The notes under the pieces are model-generated. The model was not told the DNA's origin. It saw only the letters and a list, made by a program, of their open reading frames with translations, and did no database searches. Made by a program: the position numbers and the translations under genes. A stretch of DNA of 64,000 nucleotides, taken from Strongyloides papillosus. Taxonomy: Eukaryota > Nematoda > Chromadorea > Rhabditida > Strongyloididae. The stretch's first letter is position 1. Every line of letters starts with the position of its first letter. Location: positions 650,301 to 714,300 of the forward strand of contig SRSI01000017.1 in NCBI GenBank assembly GCA_005656395.1. Reading direction: 5' to 3'. Positions 1 through 14,885 of this stretch are shown here, in pieces.

Positions 1-3000
1 ATTTGAGTAAAAAGTTTTCATATGATTAATCATCGAAGTAAATAATGTATTTAAATGTATAATAGATTTTAATGATTCATAACGATAGAACTATTATGTT
101 AAAATATAAATAAATATCTTTAAATACACTTATACATCATAAAATTTTTAACTTGTATAAAATGAGTTAAAGATACTATGGAAAGTTAAAAATTTTTAGA
201 AAAAGTTTAATAATAACAAATAAATATATTGTATTATACTTTAAATACAATCTTATTCAAATATCATTATTGTTAATAAGCCTGTTGAAGGGAAATACAC
301 TTGTTAAAGAAATATTTCAAAATTATGTAGTGAAATAGGAAATAACCCAATTTAACAATATAATATTTTGTCACATCTTTGATACATTGCTTTTGACAAT
401 TAATGCAAAAAATATGCATATATTTGTTGATGATCATTGATAAGTAATAATTGTCTTAATCGGGAACAATTAATACATATCTACATCTCTCATGTCATTG
501 TGACATAAGGAATATAAAATACAATTATGATAATAAAAAGTAACAACATTTCTCCCTATGCTATATAGTCAACGGCATGTTAATACCTTTAACAAATAAC
601 AACTCTATATTTATTTAATTTTACTTAGAAGTTTAATCAAATAAAGAATTTTACTATGATGTATTATTTTTTTCCATAAATAGAAAAGGAGTATTTGTAA
701 AATTTAGTGGTGACAAATGATGGTTGGATTAATCTTATTCCCCTAACAATCTTCTTTCTTCTTTTTTACTCCTCTATAATAGTAAGTTAACAAAAATTCG
801 AACTAAGAATGAGGTTAATCTTTTTAAGAAGGTAATTATCACCTTCTTAATCCTATGGAAGGAAACGAAAAATCAAATAAATTGTATGACATGTAGGTAA
901 TGATAAAGATATTTTAATTAAACATTTTTGTTATGTTTTCTTTTACTAAAACACAAACAAATGTCAAATAAATTATCTTATCTTATGATTTAAAGGAAAA
1001 ATAATTGTAACTTTAAAGTTATGTGATAACAAATTTTTACTAATACCATAAAAATCGTAATAATGTTTGAACGCTAAATTAAAAATAATTAGATTACAGT
1101 AATATATAATCATGTTACATGTTAATTACATTTATTAACAATAAATTTACCTAATAATTATCTTGAAGTTAAGATGTAACCTCTAATGACCTTTTAACAT
1201 TTGGTGTAACAATATAATAGTCAAAAGTAACAACAAGATAACTACAATCTGGTATGTGTCTTCACGTTCATTCAAAAAAATATACTCATGAGATATGAAA
1301 CATCTTCAAGAAAGTTTTGTATAAATATTGCCTTCAAGTATCTATATATGATCACGAGAGGAGAGGGGGAGCAGATGTTTAGCTGTTGCAATTTGGTTTT
1401 GTTTAACGATACACAATACAATTGATAGAGTAATAATTTAGAAATAACTTAAACAATATTAAAAGTGATGTAAGAGGAAGTTGCGCAATTGGTAAGAGTA
1501 TTTAGAAATCAAATCATTTTTATCATCACTTCAATATTGTATCTTCTTCCCCTTCAAACAGATGATGGAGGTTAAAAAATATTTAAAATATTCACGGTAA
1601 TTTTCACATTTTTTTGTTATTATAATATTTGCTAAATGAAAATTATACAAACTTTCAATAGTTCATTTTTTTCGGTAGTAATTTCCGTTCTATTTTTAGA
1701 GAATAAGATAGTATTATATTAATTGAATAAAAGATTGAATATTTAACTGTCAGGAATTAAAGAATGGAAATTCATCAAAAATGAACATTCTTCATACTCT
1801 TAACAAATAAAAATAAAAGATAGTTAAATGTATGAATAAACAGTAATCTATTATATATAAGCAAAATCATGTAACACCTTCATATATGTTTACAAAAGAA
1901 ATTTAGAAGATATGAAGATATTCAAATATACTACTCATCTTTAAAAAATACTCAATTTAATGGATGAATAAATATATATAAGATTAATTGTTAATAAAAA
2001 ATATGGTTTTTTTGGCCCTCCATTGAGATTCTAAGAACAATATTATTAGGTAATAGTTACGAAATTGTTTTATTTAATGATTATTGTATATTTGTACAAT
2101 ACACAACCATCTGCTTATAGTCAAAAATAATTTGTCTTATATCATTTTAAAGTTTTAGTAATCATTAGGAGAAGGATGGATTAATAAAGTTATTAGATGT
2201 AAGAGGAGAACTTGCTGAAAATATGATTATCTTATTATACAAAGTAAATTAGATATTATGTGCATGTATCAAGTATCTTATGGTGGATATTTAGATTTTT
2301 CCCTGTAAGCTGCAGTAATTTCCCATTAAATATTTATCAAAATAAGATTATAAAATATATAGTGTAGTTTTATAAAAATATTAAGCTAGGATAATCTGAT
2401 AAAAATTTTTAATGTGATTTTGACGTAATGAAACTAATTTACAGTCGAGTCATCTTATTTTTGAATATTATATTATTCATCTTATAAAAATATTATAAAT
2501 AGAGACTCTAATTTGTATAGAGAAGAATGGTAACTATAAATGATCTTTACTAGAAAGAACGTAATTCATGTGTAATTTTTTAACAAAATAATTAATTGTT
2601 TCTGTTTGTTAAACAACTTAATATACAAATAAATACATCTCTAAATAATTATAAAAATTTCCAAAGGGTAAGATTAATTTAGAAACAAGAAAAGACAATG
2701 ATAAAAAATAACTAGACAAGGTAATCGGGAAATGAGATTAATAAATGATCTGTAAAAATAGAGTATCCTGATATAAATAGTTTCAATTTCTTTTATTGAC
2801 AGTTGTAAAAAATAACAATATATATTTACTTATCCAATAAAAAAAGGAATCAAAAGTATTTTAAAATCTTACAAATTTTTACACTATCTCTATATAAATA
2901 CTTCAGGAAAGAAAAAACCAACTTTATTAATAGTTAAAAAAACTTCGCTTAAATTGTAAAGTAAATTTAAGTGTGAAGATATGAAAAGAAGATAAACATT

Positions 3001-3120
3001 ACAAAGTTGATACAATTTTATGTAGTGGTACTTGTCTTAAATGATTAGTCAGTTTATAACATTAAGTTTTTATTTCTTTTTTTAACGAAATAGTATCTTT
3101 TTATATTATCTTAAATTAAC
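1..3120. other. A+T-rich intergenic sequence
   Basis: No open frame with coding character, RNA gene or repeat family seen on either strand. The sequence is A+T-rich with short A and T tracts. It lies downstream of the minus-strand gene that ends at 3121. Confidence 0.6.
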
Positions 3121-6100
3121 TTACGATTTAATTAAACCACTTCTTGGATGACCAAAATTTTCTTCAATCGTATAGATGGCATTATTTAACGACTTCGATG
3201 TATGTAATGGTCTAATATTTAGATGCATTTTTTCTGGATTTTTATTACTTTCACCATTACCAGTAAATGGAATGAATAGGGAAGGTTTTTTGGTAGAAAA
3301 TAAATTTACTTTATCTCTTATAGGTAAACTATTCAATGAGGTGTTTGAAGTTGATGGCATCTCACAAAATGAAACTACTCTAAATAAAAATTGAAAATAA
3401 ATTAGAAATGCTAGAAATTGATATACATCTTTATGCGTATAAAAGTAAAGATACGTATCATGCACATATATATTCAATTAAAAACTACTTCAATTTCAAC
3501 AAGACGTATTTTTTCATGTAATCAAACTATTAATTTAATATAAACTGGATAACAAAGTGTTTTTTCGATAATACAATCATTAAATCTTCTAAAAGGGAAT
3601 CTCATCTACATATAAAGTAAAAATATGAATAGAATCTTTGACAATTTTACGATGCATCAGAAGTTGTAAAAAGATCTTTGTTTTGTTTACAGGAAAAAAA
3701 GTCAAAGGTTTTTAGCAGTAACAATTAACGTTCTGATTAGAAAATATTACCACTATAATTACAGCAATCCATCAAAAAGTATCCCTCAACATATAGTAGT
3801 AACTTTTGATCATAGGACTAATTTTAATAACAAAAATGTTACACAAAGAAAGCATAAGGTAATTTGATTATCCCTTAAACATGCCATGGTACTTTGTGCT
3901 GAGGATGAGTAAAATAATAATATTTTAATGGACAAATCATTACAACAAAATAAAATATGACCTCTTCTGTTGTTAGGTTTTTGAAGTAATAATGGACAAT
4001 CAATTATCCTTAAGTATAACATTTAATTTTATCTTCTAATCCTTCATGCTACATTTTTAAATCTTTTTTTAATATAAAAACTAACCTTTCCTTTGGAGGT
4101 GGGCAACTGGAGTCCTTCTCTCTTCCACCTTTTTTGCCACTCTGTAGTTTTGTCTTCCACCTCTGAAGTCTATCTTGACTTCCATGTGTTAGATCAAAAA
4201 ATGATTTTGACAGTTTATCTCTAAATGATTTACTACTTGAAAGATTTTTTCCATCTTTCCCATCATTTTTTGATAACGGTACCTCGATACTTGATTTGGA
4301 CATAACCGTCCCATCCTCCTCATCCTTTATACGCATTGATGACCCTCTAGAAATAAAATTTAAAATATTTAAAATGTGAGTATCACATAAAAAGAAAGTT
4401 AGTAAAATATATATATAATAGTCAAAAGTAATAAAAGTTTATGAAACAAAAAATAATCAATTTTAGAGGTTGTCATTTTCAATATACATTTTATTTAAAA
4501 CACATGGAATAAATTTAAAGAGATCAGCTAATTATTTGCATAAATTGTACAAACTAAAATTCTAAACAAAATTGAAAATATTTTATAAATATTTATGATG
4601 ATATGGTGATGGCAAATAAAAATATGTTATATTATTACTGTTATAGTAATAATAATAATAAACTATTATTGAGGGAATGCGCAACAACTTAGATAAAGTA
4701 AAAGTAACACTTTTTATAATACAATATTTAAATATTTCACATTAGAGTCATATCTAAAAAAAGACCGATGTTTGCGTAAGTATTTTTTTGCAAATAATAT
4801 TTGTCATTCTAACAAAAAATGTCGTAAAAGGTATTTCATCATGGTCATAAAAAAGAATTAGAAACTTTAAAATACAACTTACCTTTTTAATGAATGAGTA
4901 TTATCTAAAATATTGGTAAGAAATTTATTTCTCCTACTCAACGGTAACGTTCCACAATGACTAAAGGTAGCTGTTTTATGTAAACTATTATTTTTGTAAT
5001 TATCTTCATAAAATTCCCCACTCTCCAATAGTTGATTATTTGAGGAATTATTTGTTACGATACTATTCGATGGTACCTGATCAAACCAACAATCCTTCTC
5101 TCCTGATGGTGGTTCCTCCAATATTGATAAAGTAGAATTTTTTAAATTTTTAAATGATAGTGACTTTAGAAGAGAGGAATGTGGAGTTAGTGTATTAGTA
5201 GATTGTGAGTAATTTAGACTTTTATTTAAATATGGAGTAATTGTATTGGTTGAATGCGGTGTTTTGATATCGTTAATGGATTCGTATACTGGATCTGGTA
5301 GTTTGAAAGCAAGATGTCCTGTTGAGGCATATGTTTTGATATCCTATAATGGAAGAAAAAAATTAAATATTCTGAGATAAATCATATTATTGTGTGTGGA
5401 ATTTAAAATAGGGCAATTTATAAGGTAATATATTTTTTGTTAATTTATTCATTAGTAGTTAAATAAAATAACAAATCAATATTGTAGGAGGGTTGTAAAT
5501 AATACAAAAAATATGGAACATTCTAAAAACTTATTGTCAATAAGTAGTAACAAAACCAAACAATTAACTCCGTAAAAAAACAATAAAAGAAAATACTACA
5601 CTAAATATAGACTTCTTTAAAAGATATCTAAAATTCTTACAAACCAAAATTACTAGAATTCTATTAAAACATTCAAATGATAACAAAAAAGAGTGAGGCA
5701 ATTGAGAAAAAACTACAACAAACAATATTAGCGCAATCATTATAATCTTTTGTTATACAATGTAACAAACAAAAACGTTAAATGTAATTTAAAACAAAAG
5801 AAAATTAATAGGCAAAACTCTACGTATATATAAATGAAGTTAATTTTGAATAAAATAAAAATGTTTGCTAATTTGATATTTTAGAGAGACTAAACAATAA
5901 TTAAGTTATAAAATTTCATTTTACCTAATTGCTTGAGTTAGAAAAAAATAATAACTAGAAAAATAAGTTGTAATAAAAATCCATCAAAAATCAACTTTTT
6001 TTAACTAATAAATATATTATATTATTTATGAAGTAATATTTCAAATAAATAAATATATATATTTGTAGACAAAACTTCCTGTTATAATATTGAGGGAAAC

Positions 6101-6827
6101 GGGGGGATAAATAAAATCAAAGTGTCTCAATCATATAATCGTTTAAATTAAATGAAAAACCACTATAAAGCTGGTGTGTATAAATGTATCTGGTACAAAT
6201 TATATAATCATTTCAGGTAACCGGATTAATTGGTAGGTATAAAATATTTAGATGTTAGGTTCTTTTAAAAAAAAGGTACTTTAATTAATTTTATAACAAT
6301 TTTTTGTAATTCTCTCTAAATACACTCAATTGTCAATGTAACATTTGAAATATTTAATGATTGGTTATTTATGACAATCTCATAGAGAGAATGTAAAATT
6401 TTTTACAATAGATACTTACAGTTTTTTCCGATGGTTTCGAATGTCCTGAGAAAGTTGGTCTTCTTCCTAATGTCAGAGTCGCTGTTGCATAGTTTTTATT
6501 TTCAATCAGATTACTGGTTGATCTAAAAGGACTACAACTTTTTGAAAACGATTCATTCGAAATTCCTCCTCTGAAAACAAAATATTAGTTAATAAAAGAA
6601 AGGATTTTTTTTTATATTTTTAATATATTTAAAGATTATCTTTTAATGGTAGGTTTAAATGAATGTTATTAAATAAATTTAACCAACTTTTTTAATTTCG
6701 CCAGCCTCATCGTTGAGTTACTATAATGGTTACTACAATTATTATATTTCCGGAAATCACTGTAATTAACTTCATCACTATTCACCGACCGTTGATCGAG
6801 TGCGATCGAATTTTTTTTATAGTTCAT
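3121..6827 (-). CDS. Unrecognised Ser/Asn-rich protein, five-exon (proximal) isoform
   Basis: Five exons can be joined by phase: 6827-6688, 6570-6420, 5343-4883, 4346-4086 and 3379-3121. The introns have GT-AG ends (GTAAGT at 6419 and 4882, GTTAGT at 4085; weaker GTTGGT at 6687). The product is about 423 aa with no signal peptide or membrane segment. It is rich in Ser, Asn, Thr and Lys and looks largely disordered. The fourth exon has a basic, possibly helical stretch (FRDKLSKSFFDLTHGSQDRL, then RWKTKL) followed by a Pro run. I do not recognise the family; a cytoskeletal or signalling scaffold is only a guess. The phases of all junctions agree (2/1, 0/0, 2/1, 2/1), which strongly supports the model. 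The start at 6827 is the first Met of an exon that has no acceptor in front of it. Confidence 0.7.
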
Positions 6828-9820
6828 TTTTTTGTTACTTCTCAAAAAAGATAAACTTTATTTGTTTTCTGTAAAATGATATATACGTTTACACTAGTTT
6901 GAGTGACTTTAGGTAGTATAATAATTATTATATTATTATTTTAGTAATAAACAATAATATTATATAACTAAGATAGGTTTATTTGTTAGATAAGTTCTTT
7001 TTTTTCTTATTCTATCATGCAAAACATTCAAAATATATATTTCCGATATACCTATCTATACTTTCTCTATCTCTAAATATAAAACAAAATAAATAATAAA
7101 AATTAAAAATTAACAAATGGACATCGTAAAAATAAAATAGGGAAAAAATTCAGCTTATTAATAGATATAATAGTTTAAACAGTAAAAATAAAGTTAAAAG
7201 ATAAGAGATGATAATTTGTTAAGTAAATGATAACAATACACAGAAATTATAAATAATAAGATTTAAAAGATTTTTTAAAATTAAGTACTCATCGTTAAGT
7301 AAAGATATCAATGTTGAATCTAGTAAATGAAGTTGGTAATTATTTCAAATCACTAGGTAATCTCTAACAAATTTCTCATATTCTTCAATGTTATAACAAT
7401 ACATACGAATAGTTTGAATGTTTGTAGAAGTACAAAACATATATTCTACCTGCTATTAAAACATGAAAATGTTGAAGTATGTTAGTTATTATTATAAAAG
7501 ATATACTAACAAATTTTTTATTTATTATATAAAGAATTTTTTATCTTATTCATTTAACAAAAATACAATCAGTCATTATTTAGAGTATTTAAAAAGAATC
7601 CTCTTACATTGAATAACATTTAACAAAACTTTTGGTAATAATATTTGAATAATATATTATGTTTATTTAATTGGGAAAATAAACAACTATATTATGAATA
7701 TATATATATATTGGGTCTGAGTAATTATAAAATTTATTTTCTATACTATTATTGATAAGTTATCTTATAAAAATAATTTGTTTAGTAGCATTATATAAAA
7801 AATGGTAAATTCTAATGGAACTATTATTAGAAAGATGTGATAATAATAGATAATTTGATAGTGGAATTGATTTTACAAATCAAAATATAATAAATTACTC
7901 CTCTACACAGAAGTGTTGGACAGTAAAATTCAAAATACTTAAAAGGTTTAAATGGTAGAGTAACAAAAGTAATAACCACTTCAGATAACACTTTATTTGC
8001 ATGTTATTAAAGATTGGAACATAAGATTCAATTTGTGATTGAATTACACTATATACATCTATTTAAAAGATTATGGGAAATTGAACCTTTATAGCGTTCA
8101 AGTACGTTGTACTTAAATAAGATGCTAACAGATGGGATTGTGAAAATTTAGACTTTTAATTTAATATGTATCTAATAATCATATTAATATCAAATTTTTT
8201 TCATTATTCATCTACTATCGTCTTCCCATTCTTATCTATAAATGCAAAAATAATAATGTGTCATTCTCCCTTTGCCAATGAGTAATAAGAAAACAGTATT
8301 ATAATGTAATTATAAACAAAATGGTAAATTAAAAGATAGTTGTACTTAACCAAGGTAATCGCCATCAATCTCTACTCTTTATTAATTATGGCTCTTTTAT
8401 GGTGATTATAAGAATTATAAATGAATAATTTATGTTTTGTGTGAAAATTTTATGCCGTTTAATTAAAAATTTCCATTAAGTAATAATACAATGAATGTAT
8501 AAGATTGTAACAAGAAATAATAAAATAATAATGAATATTAAAATATTAATAAATTCTCATAAATATAAATAAATAAATACACATTGGGAGTGTTAAACAG
8601 GTGAAATATGGTATATCGTAAAACTCCAAATTTATTATAACTAAATTTTCAGTAACTGGCTATCATTAATCCCACAAATTCAATGAACCACTTCATTATC
8701 AATCAACCCGTTTAACACTCTCACACACATATTCAATCTACAATAACAATTTCTAGACATTTTGACTTAATCATAAGAGTAGTAAGAACCTCACTTTAAT
8801 AATAATCATGTGTATTAATAAAATCTTTAAAGACATACTATGTTTTCATTTAAATTACAAAATTTTTCAATAATCATTTAAATAATCATTCACGCTTTAA
8901 TGATAATAATAATTACAACAATATACCATCAATCAACGGTTGTAGTTAACATTTCCATTTAACTAGATGCTTTTTAATATGCTTTTTAATATATAACTTT
9001 CTTAGTAGCTATCTCATTAGGAACAGTAACAAATTTTAACATTTTATACTCAAGAAATGTAAATAACCCCTTGATCATATATCTTTTTCAATATAAAGAC
9101 TTAGGCAAAAGATTAAAAATAGAAAGGAAATGAATCTTCTATACAAGAAATGATTCATTGTTTATCAACAAAAAGTTATCTAATAAATTTGACTTTCACA
9201 TATAATATAACGGCTTATACTTTGGAACCAGATGGAGATTAATGTATATATATAAATATATGAAAATATAGAAATTTTATATATATATAAAATATGCATA
9301 TATTATATTTATATTCAATACACATATATGGGAAGAAGGCACATAATTCAATTAAAAAGGCAGTTAATATAAAATAAAATAAAATGGACGACTAACTTTT
9401 GAAGTGGATGAGATGACAAAAAAATAAAAGAATCAAATATGTTTATGGTTTTAATTGATTGTCATTAACAGAATTTTGATCATCCCCAAAGAAGGAAGGA
9501 GTGTATTTTTAAATAATTGGTTTGTAACTTCTTCAAAATTAAATCAAACTTGCTTCATCATCACTTTTTCGTTGTAAACATCGTTTTTATTTGAGTAGAA
9601 TAATTAAATCCTGTCACCAATAATTTTAAATAACATTATAATGGGTTAAAGAAAATTGTTTAATACTTTTAATTCACATAAATCACATATGGTTAGATTG
9701 ATGAAATTTAAAAGACATCTATTGAGGAAGGCTTTTTTTAACACTTAATAATTAAATACATTTTGAGACTGGCAAATTTGTTTTTTTTTTAAATTTAGAT
9801 TTTACTTCCTCGTAACTAAC
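6828..9820. other. Long intron or internal promoter region
   Basis: About 3 kb between the two alternative first exons. It is A+T-rich with TA-rich microsatellite stretches (near 7700 and 9245-9300). No coding exon was recognised. The promoter of the short isoform should lie in the first few hundred bases upstream of 6827. Confidence 0.5.
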
Positions 9821-10022
9821 CTTTTTATGGATGTATATGTTCCATTATTAGTTTCCTCATCCTTATCATCCATTTCTTCTTCCATATCTATATTTTCATC
9901 TTCTTCCTTTAAAATATTTCCTTTTTTAGTACTCCTTAAAACATTAATCTTTCTATAAAAGTTTGATGAAAAACTTACGCCTCAACAATAAAGATATTCA
10001 ATTCAGCAGAAGCATGACTCAT
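9821..10022 (-). CDS. Alternative distal first exons of the 3.1-6.8 kb gene
   Basis: Two small exons, 10022-9979 (starts ATG, ends in phase 2 at GTAAGT) and 9952-9821 (ends in phase 2 at GTTAGT), encode about 59 residues including an acidic run (KEEDENIDMEEEMDDKDEE). The last donor is in exactly the phase needed to enter the 6570 acceptor, giving an isoform of about 435 aa that replaces the MNYKKNS leader. This implies two promoters about 3.2 kb apart. The alternative, a separate short gene, is less likely because there is no stop in the second exon and the phases match. Confidence 0.6.
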
Positions 10023-13000
10023 TTTCTAGATTAACCTTTTGACAATAAAATTTAATATTATCTATAAAAAACAATTTTAAACAAAATTTATGCCATCCAT
10101 TTTTTTAACCAAAAGCCAACAGAGATAAAGATGATAGAGTAAGATAAAATATCAAAAGTGGTAAATTGGGATGGTTAAAAAATTACACTTGTTTATTAAA
10201 AAAATTAAACCACCAAAAAAACATTTTTGATGAAGATTAATCATATTTTTATAGTAAAAAAATATAATATAAAATTCCTGTGATTTAATGTGGTGGTGTT
10301 TGAGGAGTCTAAATCAATCATTTATATAAATTAAAATTTTGATAACATTAAGATAGGAAAAATATAAATATATGCAATTAACAACATCAAAATGGTAAAA
10401 TAAAAGTATCATGCCTATTTAACAATAACAATCTCTAATAGTAGTACACACCTTATCTGATTATGAAAGGTTAATCACATCTAACTGTAAGAACCTTCAA
10501 TTACCATTTCATGGAGAAAATGTTAAATTAACATTTACTTCAACAAACACTTCTCATATTATTTAAACTTTATTTTACACTAAAGCACGCTATTATATTG
10601 AAAAAGATAAAAGTAGATGGAAAAAAAGAAAAGAACAAATCTATATATTTTTCATTTGATAAAATGTTAAGAATATGATACAACAAATAAATCATAATCA
10701 AAATGAATGATCATCAAATAGGCTTCCTTGTTTCCCTTGTTACATATAGACCCTGCCATCAAATGTTTACATTTTAATTTTATTTAAATTTTAAAGTTGC
10801 CAATTTTCAAATTTATTTTTATATCAATCATCATATTTTTCATATATATCATATAAATATATATTGCTATAGGAAGGATAAAAATTAATAATAATTAAAT
10901 ATATAATTTGAAACAATATTTTTTGAGATAACGTTTTATTTTTCCACCTCATTGACTCGGAAATTACCTTATCTTCACTTAAAACAAATATTTATCAAGA
11001 AGAAAGGCAACAAAATTTAAATAAAAAAATTGGATAAAAGGAAATAAATTTTAAAAATAACAAAGTTAATTAGAATGTCTTTACAATTCTCTATATGACA
11101 ATTGATTTTTTTTTCTCAAATAAAAAAAATGTTTTACATTACCAGAGAACATTTTTAAAACAAAATGTGTTTTTAACGAAATAATTCTTTCTCAACCTAA
11201 AAAATATTACACCTATAAAGGGTTGTAAGTAAAGATATTTTTATTTTCCATCTTTATGAATATTATTTTCATCATTGATATTTTGTCATAAGTCTCCTCT
11301 CATTCTAATTAGCTAAGTTAACATGGCGTGATGACAGGACTACATCATTTATTTATTATATATCTTTTATTTAATATATTTATAAAAATCTTCCTTTGTA
11401 TGTGACGTAATTTTTGTTGGCTCATTTGACTAAACCGAATAAAGTTACGAAGGTTATCATTAAAAACCCTTTGATACAAAATTTGGCACCGAACACGAAG
11501 TTTGTTTGTTTATAATTTGTTTTATTTTTAATTTAACGAAATATAATTGTTTCCCTTTAGCATTTCTATTTTTTTCCCTATTAATAGACATATTTTTAAT
11601 ACCTTATAAAATTTATATGTATTTTGTATGTAATAAAGAAAAAAAATATTCAGATACATTTTTCTGCAATAACGTTTAATTTATAAAGATATAAAAAATT
11701 ATACAAATTACAGGTTTCAGGAAGCTTAATTATTGTTTGATTTATGATATAAGAAGATAGAGTGTAAATATAAAGAGATATCTTTCACATTGCATGTTTA
11801 ATAAACACATAAAACTATAAACTACGCCTCATCTTAATTTGCCACATGCCAAAAACGTAACAGTTTTTAATCATTCATCTTTACAATATATAAAATTTTT
11901 ATCTACATATTACTGAATTATCTTTTAAAAATTATCTTTTCTCCCACTTAAATCGTTCCTCACGAAACATATATACATACATACCCATAAAACAATATCA
12001 GTGATAAATTATTACATTGTAGCAGTTCAGATATCCATTTTTAATGAAAATATAATAAAAAATCTTTCTTATCTCTCATTAATCTTACATGTACTTTGGT
12101 AATAAAATTAGTTTTACTTCCACGTATTTCATAAGTACTTTTTATTTTATATTTCATGGTAAAAATTATGCTAAATTTTTTCACTAATATTTGGATTTCA
12201 TTTAAAAATGGTATAACTATTTACTTATACAAGCATTATAGTAACACAAGAATTTTCATAAATTTTAAAACATCAAAAATTCTTTATCAAATATTTTTAT
12301 TATTGTTTCTTTAAGTTTATCCAGCCATAAAAATTGCGTGTTATTAAGATTTGAACTTACACATGTTTTTAATGTACGATTTATGTTTATGTGTATATAC
12401 AAAAAAAAAACATAATAATAATAAAGTAGAAAGCTATTTAAGATTTTAAGATAAGAAAATTAGTTGGCTATCAGTTAAACAAGGATATGAAAATAGTTAC
12501 ATTTCCATAAACACTCCATAATGTTTTAAGATATTTTATTCCAGGTTAACATTAAGATAAAATTTCCATGTTATTATTAAATATCTATAAATTTTTTGAT
12601 ATTTAATCTCCGAGACCCCTCGACCACACGATGAAAGGGTATTCTTTTACAGAAACAATCATATTATATACACTTTTGTCTTACCTATTTCCTCCAAAAG
12701 GATGTCATTTTAAAGATAATCTCCTCTCTTTTATCGTAAACATTTGATAAAACTTTTATTTAAAACAATATTCTCTATTACATTCTCTCTTTTCATTTAC
12801 TGTACTTTGCTAGGAAAAAATTACACTACCATCTAATATTAATAATATTAACCATACAATACACTTCTAAAAAATATGTGAGAAAATACATAATATCAAT
12901 TACCCTAACGTTACCCTAATTTTTTGAACAAAAACTAAACTCCCTGAGATAATAATTAACATGAATGTGAGATTTTTTATTTACATCTAAATCCTCTTTC

Positions 13001-13611
13001 AAGAGAATTGTATGCTAATTACATTTCATAGATAGATATATACCTCGAAAGGCGTTTGAGTCATGTTCACATTTTTTTCCATAACAATTAACGGCTAATT
13101 TCAACAACAACACAATTTACAGGATACGAGAATAATGATAAACATTAATAATAACCATTAAAATGGCAATAATAAAGTATGAAAGAGGATAAAAAATTTT
13201 ATTTATCCAACATATATAAATTTTATACACTTTTATTTTATTTCATCTTAACTATATTACATGAACTGAATTCAACAATATTTCCACCAAAACATCCCAT
13301 AAATTGGGACTTGTATTTGTATTGAAAATATTATTCTATCTTTCAAAGTACAAAAAACACAAAAGTTAAATATTTGGCTTGTTTTCGTTTTTTTTACATA
13401 CCTCCTTTCGAATATTGTATTACATGATGACATTTATTTACCACCATAATACTGTAATTAATAAATTTTTCTCTAATTTCCAGGCAAAAAAGAAGAACAC
13501 ATATATAAAAGTTAAATAAATTTAATATTCTTTGATACTTTTACATCAGGAAACTACTTTACCTCACATTTAAAAGTCTAAACTAATAATTTATTATTTT
13601 AAAATAGAGGT
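10023..13611. other. A+T-rich intergenic sequence between divergent genes
   Basis: No coding exon, RNA gene or repeat family recognised. It separates the divergent starts at 10022 (minus) and 13612 (plus), so it should hold both promoters. No clear motif can be pointed to. Confidence 0.5.
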
Positions 13612-14738
13612 ATGCCGAGGAGCCGTATACATCTGCTATTCTCATCTAATGGAGAGGTATGTTTTAATTACCCTTTATTAATACATAATTTAACAATTTG
13701 TACCTTTTAAAGATAAAATTCACGAAACAAAACTTTTTCGTCAACGTCAAACATACGTTTCAATTCCTAATACTCCTCTTAGGTGTCTTTTTCATCGTCC
13801 GGTACTGTTTAGGTGTCCATGAATTTGTGAAAGCTAAAGATTATCGCTTAAGAGGGGAGTTTTTAGATAATAAAACTTCTTCAAGCAGCTACTTAAATAT
13901 TTATGTGTCACCTGGAGCGAAGAGGTTACCGTTAAAAGGGGATTTATTTTGCTTCACCATAACTAATGAAAAATATCACGAAGATAAAGTTATAGCAATA
14001 AATAATACATGGATAAGAAGATGTAATCATGGCGAGATATATACTGACTCAACGAATAATCTCGATACGGAGATACCATTTACCGATTTGTTTAGATCCC
14101 TCCCAAAAGAGTTTGATCACCCCTTCTGGAGGACATTAATAGCCTTACAGTACAGCTACACGAAGGTATCTAATAAATTTAATTGGTACCTTAAGATAGC
14201 TGATGACACGTATGTAATTATTGAAAATCTTAAGACCATCTTAAAGAAATATGATCCTAATAAACCATATTATATAGTATTATTATCAAATGCTTATTTA
14301 AAAGAAAAAGAAGGAAGTTATGTATTTAGCAGGAAGGCGATGGAGTTGTTTTCAAAGAAACTTTATAAGAATGATACGTTGTGCCCGTATAATCCAAATG
14401 AAGTTATTGGGATATTGGAGTGTATGAAGAATACAGGGATTGAGAGATTGGTGAAGATTGTTAAAGATTCTCTTGGTAGAGGAAGGTTTAGGGATTGGGA
14501 TGTAGAATTAGGGTTGCATTTTAGGAAGGAAGGAAAGAAATTAAGGAATTTGAAGCATTCGTTGACTAATAAGCATGATGTAAGTGATACATTTATAACA
14601 TTAATCGTTTATTAATTATTTTTACAGGATTTCGGTAACTTCGGTACCGAACTAGTATCACTACATCACCTAACACCAAGCGAAATGTTAACAATAGATC
14701 TACTCATCTACCACATAAAACCAATAGATCAAAGTTAA
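13612..14738 (+). CDS. C1GALT1-like beta-1,3-galactosyltransferase (type II Golgi enzyme)
   Basis: Three exons, 13612-13656, 13713-14579 and 14628-14738, all in phase 0, give about 340 aa. There is a short cytoplasmic tail, one N-terminal signal anchor (FQFLILLLGVFFIVRYCLGV) and a lumenal domain. The domain shows family landmarks: a TW.RRCN block, FWRTLIALQYSY, WYLKIADDTYVIIENL around the metal site, GSYVFSRKAM, and a C-terminal VSLHHLTPSEM block. Family role: adding galactose to GalNAc on Ser/Thr in the Golgi (core 1 O-glycan). Odd point: the usual KADDDTY reads KIADDTY, so the first Asp of the DxD motif is Ala. Nematodes have several such paralogs, so the substrate is uncertain. An AATAAA overlaps the stop codon and another follows at once. 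Confidence 0.8.
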
Positions 14739-14885
14739 TAAAATAAAGTTAAGCATTACAATAAAAACAACCACAACAAAGAGAAAGAAAAAACAATGTT
14801 CCAAAATGATGACCATCTATAACTATTAAAAAAGTAATCTACCTCATCATAGATAATTTTTTTAACCCAAGTTATACTTACAAAA

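Noticed and set aside
1480..1560. tRNA-like start (GTTGCGCAATTGGTAAGAG)
   Set aside because: Resembles an A box, but no B box, anticodon arm or acceptor pairing could be completed.
3810..4022. 70-codon minus-strand ORF
   Set aside because: Lies within the last intron of the 3.1-6.8 kb gene, and has no splice-compatible role.
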